A stretch of DNA of 16,476 nt, taken from NCBI GenBank assembly GCA_016926315.1, contig JAFGOU010000483.1, positions 1-16,476 on the forward strand, read 5' to 3'. The notes below the pieces were generated by a model. The model ran no database searches. It was given only the letters and a program-made list of their open reading frames with translations, and had not been told where the DNA came from. The position numbers were made by a program, and so were the translations under genes. Below are positions 13,112 to 16,476 of this stretch, one piece after another (position 1 is the stretch's first letter; every line of letters starts with the position of its first letter). The DNA is from Chitinispirillaceae bacterium. Its GTDB lineage: Bacteria; Fibrobacterota; Chitinivibrionia; Chitinivibrionales; Chitinispirillaceae.

Positions 13112-13270
13112 ATGAGCCGGCCCCCAATGGCCCCGTATCGTAACCGTTACCGCGTCGAAATCCGCACCTATATCCGGAACAATCCGTTGAATTGGAATTT
13201 AGATGAAGAAAACCTCTTCGCAAAATCACCCCGCTGCGTTCATTGCCTGACCCGCAGAAGGCATTTATGA
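13112..13270 (+). pseudogene. C-terminal remnant of a Y1 (REP-associated/IS200-like) transposase
   Basis: A 52-codon reading frame contains EIRTYIRNNPLNWNLDEENL, which is the characteristic end of Y1-type tyrosine transposases (IRxYIxNNPxxWxxD). The catalytic part of the family (HxH metal motif and Tyr helix) is absent upstream: a stop codon lies directly before the ATG at 13112, and bases between 12954 and 13111 give no homologous reading in any frame I checked. Full-length relatives are about 150-250 aa, so this is a decayed fragment. Its 3' end overlaps the first copy of a direct repeat that recurs beyond the ATPase gene, consistent with past element activity here. Confidence 0.6.
13245..13269 (+). 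repeat. Direct repeat copy 1 (25 bp) before the ATPase gene
   Basis: Matches 14624-14648 at 21 of 25 positions; the shared core reads gacccgc-r-gaa and tttatg at the end. Similarity fades but continues upstream (ccgctgcg here, ccgccgcg there). Confidence 0.6.
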
Positions 13271-13322
13271 AGGTTTAATGACTGAGGAATTGATGGCCGG
13301 ATCCCGGGTTTGGAAAACCGTT

Positions 13323-13359
13323 GCGTACAATTTTAAATAATTATTTTAAAATTGTACGC
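13323..13359. promoter_or_regulatory. 15-bp perfect inverted repeat upstream of the ATPase gene
   Basis: gcgtacaattttaaa (13323-13337) and its exact complement (13345-13359) flank a 7-bp AT spacer. The right arm ends 20 bp before the ATG, immediately upstream of the -10-like TATATT. The position suits an operator; as RNA it would form a long AU-rich hairpin but lacks a following T-run. Confidence 0.6.
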
Positions 13360-13366
13360 GCTGATG

Positions 13367-13372
13367 TATATT
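13367..13372 (+). promoter_or_regulatory. -10-like TATATT directly before the ATPase ATG
   Basis: TATATT ends 7 nt before the ATG at 13380 and there is no Shine-Dalgarno. The -35 position (about 13344-13350, TTTTAA) falls in the right arm of the inverted repeat, so a protein bound there would occlude polymerase. Confidence 0.4.
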
Positions 13373-13379
13373 CTTAATC

Positions 13380-14582
13380 ATGAATGCCATTAAAAGACAT
13401 GTTGAAAACAGGCTCGGAAAAACGGCGCGTTCGTTCCCCGCCCTGTGGATCACCGGCCCCCGCCAGGCGGGAAAAACCACGCTGGCGAAACGCGTGTTCG
13501 GGAGTTATACGTATGTTTCGTTCGAGGACATGGACATGCGTTCGTTCGCGAAGAAAGACCCGCGCGCTTTCCTCAGGCAATTCTCCGACAGGGTGATACT
13601 CGACGAAGTGCAGAAGTGCCCCGATATACTGTCGTATCTGCAGACGCATATAGACGAACTGGGCGGTTCCGGACACTATGTGCTGACGGGCTCGCACCAG
13701 TTCCAGCTTGCCGCGTCCATCAGCCAGAGCCTGGCTGGAAGGGTCGCCATTGTTAACCTGCTTCCTTTTTCATTGTCGGAACGGTACGGCCTGACGCCTG
13801 TGCCGGTTGATTCTACCGGCTCTGCGGGCGGCGGCATGCTCCCGGCCGGACACACTCTGGAAAAGATCCTGTTTCAAGGTATGTATCCCGCCATTCATAG
13901 CCGGAAAATCGATGCGACGGCCTGGCTGTCCTCTTACTATGCGACGTATCTCGAAAGGGACGTGCGGGAAGTCACCAGCGTGCATAATCTGCATCAATTC
14001 GACACGTTTGTCAGGCTGTGCGCGGCCCGGACCGGGAACATGGTGAATTTCACCGAAATCAGCAGCAGCTGCGGAGCATCGCTCCCGACGATAAAATCAT
14101 GGCTTTCCATATTGGAAATGAGCGGCATCATTAAACTTGTGCAGCCGTACTTCGTGAACTTTTCAAAGCGGCTCGTTAAAACGCCCAAGCTGTATTTCCT
14201 GGATACCGGTCTTCTCTGCTACCTGCTGCGTATCGCGGACGAATCGCAGCTCGCGTTCCACTCTTTAAAGGGGAGGATTTTCGAAAGTTTTATCGTTTCA
14301 GAGGTCATAAAATCGTTCTGCAACGCGCTGGCCGAACCGCCGGTGTATTTCTGGCGGGACAGCAAGGGCAGGGAGATTGATCTGCTTCTGGACCTCGGCA
14401 GATATCTGTGGCCGGTAGAAATAAAGGCGTCGGAAACCGTCAGCGATTCCTTTTTCGATACGCTGAACTGGTGGTTCGACCTGCCCGGGAACAGGGCGAA
14501 AAACGGCACGGTGGTGTATGGAGGAAAAGGCAGCCAGCGCCGGGGCGCGATAAACGTCCGCTCGTGGCGGCAGGGTTTTTGA
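13380..14582 (+). CDS. AAA-type ATPase with C-terminal DUF4143 domain
   Basis: The 400-aa length is normal for this family. Walker A is GPRQAGKTT (26-34), Walker B VILDEVQ (72-78), and the sensor segment VLTGSHQF (101-108) has His where relatives usually have Gln or Asn. Residues about 205-260 form a winged-helix-like region (TGNMVNFTEISSSCGASLPTIKSWLSIL). The C-terminal DUF4143 part (about 180-400) has a PD-(D/E)xK-nuclease-like pattern: E302 in GRIFESF, E332/D334 in GREIDLLL and E347-I-K349 in PVEIKAS. Members are widespread, often multicopy, and their biological role is unsettled; ATP-dependent DNA- or protein-associated functions have been suggested. It is flanked by a direct repeat and preceded by a large inverted repeat, which suggests a mobile or self-regulated unit. 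No Shine-Dalgarno. Confidence 0.92.
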   Translation: MNAIKRHVENRLGKTARSFPALWITGPRQAGKTTLAKRVFGSYTYVSFEDMDMRSFAKKDPRAFLRQFSDRVILDEVQKCPDILSYLQTHIDELGGSGHYVLTGSHQFQLAASISQSLAGRVAIVNLLPFSLSERYGLTPVPVDSTGSAGGGMLPAGHTLEKILFQGMYPAIHSRKIDATAWLSSYYATYLERDVREVTSVHNLHQFDTFVRLCAARTGNMVNFTEISSSCGASLPTIKSWLSILEMSGIIKLVQPYFVNFSKRLVKTPKLYFLDTGLLCYLLRIADESQLAFHSLKGRIFESFIVSEVIKSFCNALAEPPVYFWRDSKGREIDLLLDLGRYLWPVEIKASETVSDSFFDTLNWWFDLPGNRAKNGTVVYGGKGSQRRGAINVRSWRQGF

Positions 14583-14604
14583 CGAGCTGTCCGCTTCGCT
14601 GATC

Positions 14605-14621
14605 CGCCGCGGTACGCGGCG
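14605..14621. repeat. GC hairpin cgccgcg-gta-cgcggcg after the ATPase gene
   Basis: A perfect 7-bp stem with a 3-nt loop lies 22 bp past the ATPase stop and 2 bp before direct repeat copy 2. No T-run follows, so intrinsic termination is doubtful; it could be the palindromic part of a REP-like element. Confidence 0.5.
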
Positions 14622-14623
14622 AT

Positions 14624-14648
14624 GCCCGACCCGCGGAAAGCGTTTATG
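14624..14648 (+). repeat. Direct repeat copy 2 (25 bp) after the ATPase gene
   Basis: Second copy of the 13245-13269 repeat (21 of 25 identical). Together the two copies bracket the inverted repeat and the ATPase gene. Confidence 0.6.
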
Positions 14649-14723
14649 GCTTCTGCTCCACGAACACGCCGATGGCTTCCGGCCCGGCCGCTCCGCGAAG
14701 GCAAGGGGGTATTTAATAGTAGA

Positions 14724-14737
14724 CAAATGATCATTTG
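14724..14737. promoter_or_regulatory. 14-bp perfect palindrome with central GATC upstream of the DpnI operon
   Basis: CAAATGATCATTTG is fully self-complementary. Its last bases overlap TTGCAG (14735-14740), a possible -35, with AT-rich -10-like sequence (GAATAT, 14758-14763) 17 bp on. It is the natural operator candidate for the three genes starting at 14784, and its centre is the recognition sequence of DpnI. Confidence 0.45.
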
Positions 14738-14783
14738 CAGGGAGCGGGAATTATATTGAATATGTTCATAAAACAATAAACTT

Positions 14784-14999
14784 ATGACAAGAAAGCGGAT
14801 TGATCCGAGGGAATCACTGGCCGATAAGTTAATTGATAAAGGTATTGATGGCCAGTCTGCTTATATGATAGCGTTAGATGCCGGTCTTGGAGTGGTGGAC
14901 AGGGAATGTCTTGTTGAAATTGGATTAAAAGACACGAAGCTTGACGCGGCGGAAAAGTTAATGGCGAAATTCTACTGGGACGAAGAGAGTTTTACATGA
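14784..14999 (+). CDS. Small protein upstream of DpnI, 71 aa
   Basis: I do not recognise the family. The protein is acidic and mainly helical by composition, with no Cys pair, signal peptide or membrane segment. Two similar helical stretches can be seen: ESLADKLIDKGIDGQSAYMIAL (10-31) and KDTKLDAAEKLMAKFYWDEES (49-69). It is the first gene of a tight unit: its stop overlaps the next ATG (ATGA at 14996-14999), and DpnI follows. The ATG at 14784 has no Shine-Dalgarno; AT-rich sequence with -10-like words lies just upstream. Possible roles are a regulator or an inhibitor that controls the nuclease, but nothing in the sequence decides this. Lower GC than the genes before position 13000. Confidence 0.65.
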   Translation: MTRKRIDPRESLADKLIDKGIDGQSAYMIALDAGLGVVDRECLVEIGLKDTKLDAAEKLMAKFYWDEESFT

Positions 15000-15247
15000 A
15001 GAATAGACGCAAGATAAGCTTCGGATTGTCTTCCAAGACATTAAAAACATTGAGGGTTGTACTCGATTATCTGATAGATTCGGAACATAACCATTACGAA
15101 GAATACGTGTCAGATAAATTCGGGGAGCGATTTGAACAAATAGCCGGCAGGAACGGCAGATATGCTCTTAATAAAAAGGTCTATGACAGGCCTGATGTTG
15201 AACATGTATACGCTTATGCACGGCGTGTCAAGGATAGGATTTGGTAG
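14996..15247 (+). CDS. Small basic protein upstream of DpnI, 83 aa
   Basis: Unrecognised. The protein is rich in Lys, Arg and Tyr, which would fit nucleic-acid binding. It begins KNRRKISFGLSSKTLKTLRVVLDYLI, continues EHNHYEEYVSDKFGERFEQIA, and ends with DVEHVYAYARRVKDRIW. No known catalytic motif or helix-turn-helix is obvious. Translation is coupled at both ends: the ATG overlaps the stop of the 71-aa gene by 4 nt, and its own TAG is 2 nt before the DpnI ATG. That layout means the three products are made together, so a working partnership with DpnI (regulation, targeting or inhibition) is a reasonable inference but unproven. Confidence 0.65.
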   Translation: MKNRRKISFGLSSKTLKTLRVVLDYLIDSEHNHYEEYVSDKFGERFEQIAGRNGRYALNKKVYDRPDVEHVYAYARRVKDRIW

Positions 15248-15249
15248 AA

Positions 15250-16020
15250 ATGAAATTGACCTTTGATACACAAATTGCCGAGAGTTATAAAAGCCGATCG
15301 CAGAGGGCGAGGGTTTTGTCCGAGTTTTGGGTTGACAAATCGGTTTTCTGCCCGAACTGCGGGTATATGCGGATCGAGAAGTATCCTAACAATCGGCCGG
15401 TGGCGGATTTTTTCTGCTCGCAATGCCGCGAGGATTATGAATTGAAGAGCAAACAAAACAGTATAGGGACCAGAATCCTTGACGGCGCGTACAGTACAAA
15501 GATGGAGCGGCTGCGGAGCGTTACGAATCCCAATCTTTTTATCCTGAACTACAGCATGTCGGGCCTTCGTGTCCTTGATTTCTTTGTAATACCAAAACAT
15601 TTCTTTGTGCCGGAGATTATCGAGAAGCGGAAACCCCTTGCTGAAAACGCAAGGCGGGGCGGGTGGATCGGCTCGAACATCCTTCTGGAAAAAATACCGC
15701 AAATCGGTAAGATATATTTTGTCAAACAACAACACGTTGAACCGAAAGAAAAGGTACTTGAAGAGTGGAAGAAGACTCTTTTTTTAAGGGAAGGAAAGGA
15801 GATGTCGGCAAAAGGGTGGCTGCTTGATGTCATGCGCTGCGTCGAAAAGCTCGGGAAGAAAGAATTTACGCTCGAAGAGGTTTATATCTTTGAGGATGAA
15901 TTGCGCAGGGTGCATAAGGGAAACAGGCATATAAAGGATAAAATCCGTCAGCAGCTGCAATTTCTGCGCGACAGGGGCTATCTGGACTTCATATCACGCG
16001 GGCGTTACCGGCTTACCTGA
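15250..16020 (+). CDS. dpnI: DpnI-type methyl-directed restriction endonuclease
   Basis: The 256-aa protein aligns along its length with Streptococcus DpnI (254 aa, recalled). DpnI cuts GATC only when adenine is methylated. The N-terminal catalytic domain keeps the metal site CPNC (C34, C37) and FFCSQC (C56, C59) and the PD-(D/E)xK residues D53, E64 and K66 in NNRPVADFF...YELKSK, at the same numbers as in DpnI. The middle has KRKPLAENARRGGWIGSNI, and the C-terminal winged-helix domain (about 188-256) has GWLLDVMRCVEKLGKKEFTL and HIKDKIRQQLQFLRDRGYLD, the second methyl-DNA-reading module. ATG 15250 matches the DpnI start; an in-frame TTG at 15241 is less likely. No Dam-type methylase is adjacent, as expected for a methyl-directed enzyme in a host that does not methylate GATC. 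Confidence 0.96.
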   Translation: MKLTFDTQIAESYKSRSQRARVLSEFWVDKSVFCPNCGYMRIEKYPNNRPVADFFCSQCREDYELKSKQNSIGTRILDGAYSTKMERLRSVTNPNLFILNYSMSGLRVLDFFVIPKHFFVPEIIEKRKPLAENARRGGWIGSNILLEKIPQIGKIYFVKQQHVEPKEKVLEEWKKTLFLREGKEMSAKGWLLDVMRCVEKLGKKEFTLEEVYIFEDELRRVHKGNRHIKDKIRQQLQFLRDRGYLDFISRGRYRLT

Positions 16021-16110
16021 ACATGGAAATTAATACCGGGGTTTAATAGAGAAGTGCTTGCAAGGTCTCTCGTGTCTGATGCGGCAACTAAAATCGCGGA
16101 TCTCTGCAAA

Positions 16111-16374
16111 TTATGATTTGTATTTAAAAAAGCATTTATTATTTATTGCATCCCCGACCATTGTTATTTTAGAATCAAAAATATCTTTTTCAGTCAACTT
16201 TGCGTAGCTGCTGTCAATATAATTTAGGATGTAAAAAGTATTGCTTGCTTTGCTGTAGCTGATATGTCTTGACGATCTGCCGCCGTAATTTAACAGGATA
16301 TAAAATTCGTCCCCGCCGTCTTTGCCGGCATGTTTTTTAAGCTGAGAGATATCTCTTATTAATAAAAATTCCAT
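16111..16374 (-). CDS. Small hypothetical protein, 87 aa
   Basis: ATG 16374 is preceded by GAGG five nt upstream. The protein starts MEFLLIRDISQLKKHAG and has a short beta-strand core (DEFYILLNYGGRSSRHISYS, then FYILNYIDSSYAKLTEKDIF) and a last segment GDAINNKCFFKY. The pattern 'FYILLNxGxRSSxxIxY ... IxGAI' recalls a family of very small uncharacterised bacterial proteins, from memory only. No signal peptide or membrane segment. It is AT-rich and sits convergent to dpnI and next to a putative IS end, so it is accessory DNA. Confidence 0.6.
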   Translation of the reverse strand: MEFLLIRDISQLKKHAGKDGGDEFYILLNYGGRSSRHISYSKASNTFYILNYIDSSYAKLTEKDIFDSKITMVGDAINNKCFFKYKS

Positions 16375-16397
16375 TGTTGCCTCACGTTATGATACAG

Positions 16398-16476
16398 TAG
16401 TGTCCGGTTAAAACAGTTTACAAGAAAGACATCTGGACCGGTTTTTGACGTTTTTCGATCAGTTGCGTCCAGTTTA
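16398..16476 (-). mobile_element. Putative end of an insertion sequence, cut by the window edge
   Basis: tagtgtccggttaaaac (16398-16414) has the look of a terminal repeat of DDE-transposase IS elements. Directly inside it an open minus-strand frame ends (stop 16418-16420). Only one end is visible, so the second terminal repeat and a target duplication cannot be checked. Confidence 0.35.
16418..16476 (-). CDS. C-terminal fragment of a reading frame, possibly a transposase
   Basis: The last 19 residues, ending WTQLIEKRQKPVQMSFL before a TAA, lie at the right edge; the gene continues outside the window. The Q-x-S-F/L ending and a stop only 4 bp from the putative terminal repeat are typical of transposase genes, but this is too short to assign. 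Confidence 0.3.
   Translation of the reverse strand, partial: NWTQLIEKRQKPVQMSFL

Noticed and set aside
12954..13229. 92-codon N-terminal extension of the FlgD-like protein
   Set aside because: It would bury the signal peptide and cross the transposase remnant; ATG 12953 begins a proper export signal.
14622..14759. Possible 45-codon gene starting MPDPRKAF
   Set aside because: Its start is simply the direct repeat; the rest has no support, no ribosome site and unbiased composition, though three of four repeat differences would be synonymous in this frame.
14219..14776. 185-aa minus-strand frame antisense to the ATPase
   Set aside because: Runs through the conserved DUF4143 coding region and the repeat/hairpin area with no family signal.

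Overview
The window looks like chromosomal DNA of a GC-rich, Gram-negative, diderm, probably uncultivated bacterium. Large exported proteins combine beta-propellers, fibronectin type III domains and a FlgD/sorting-type C-terminal domain, beside small Sec-exported envelope proteins, an outer-membrane barrel and a VgrG spike. That repertoire is typical of Fibrobacterota and neighbouring FCB-group lineages. The placement is inference; no rRNA or tRNA gene is visible to test it.

Layout. (1) 106-3402 (-): a 1098-aa secreted protein with 16 YVTN propeller repeats, two FN3 domains and a C-terminal sorting-like domain; its coding sequence carries G9 and C8 homopolymer runs. (2) 3840-4954 (+): an AT-richer accessory patch with an unrecognised 127-aa gene and a HigB/HigA-type toxin-antitoxin pair under a consensus promoter placed right at the toxin ATG. 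(3) 5103-5582 (-) and 5750-7882 (+): a small exported protein divergent from a solitary VgrG that is closed by a terminator and has no T6SS gene beside it. (4) 7923-9761 (-): an FN3 plus eight-bladed PQQ-like lipoprotein, divergent from an outer-membrane barrel protein at 9900-10652 (+). (5) 10811-12183 (+): a tight three-gene operon (exported basic protein, zinc ribbon, flavodoxin with an export signal) behind a strongly structured leader. (6) 12234-12953 (-): an exported protein with a carboxypeptidase-regulatory-like and a FlgD-like fold and a Pro-rich tail. (7) 13112-16476: an accessory island with a Y1-transposase remnant, an AAA/DUF4143 ATPase behind a perfect 15-bp inverted repeat, a three-gene DpnI-type methyl-directed restriction operon, a small orphan gene, and what looks like an IS end running off the window.

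How the parts work together. Regions 1, 3, 4, 5 and 6 are envelope or secretion functions in largely separate transcription units. Regions 2 and 7 are stability/defence functions: their genes often lack Shine-Dalgarno sequences, several have -10-like boxes touching the ATG, and their base composition is lower in GC than VgrG, which fits horizontal acquisition. The best candidates for something undescribed are the two small coupled genes in front of DpnI with a GATC-centred palindrome upstream, and the structured leader plus overlapping palindromes of the zinc-ribbon/flavodoxin operon.
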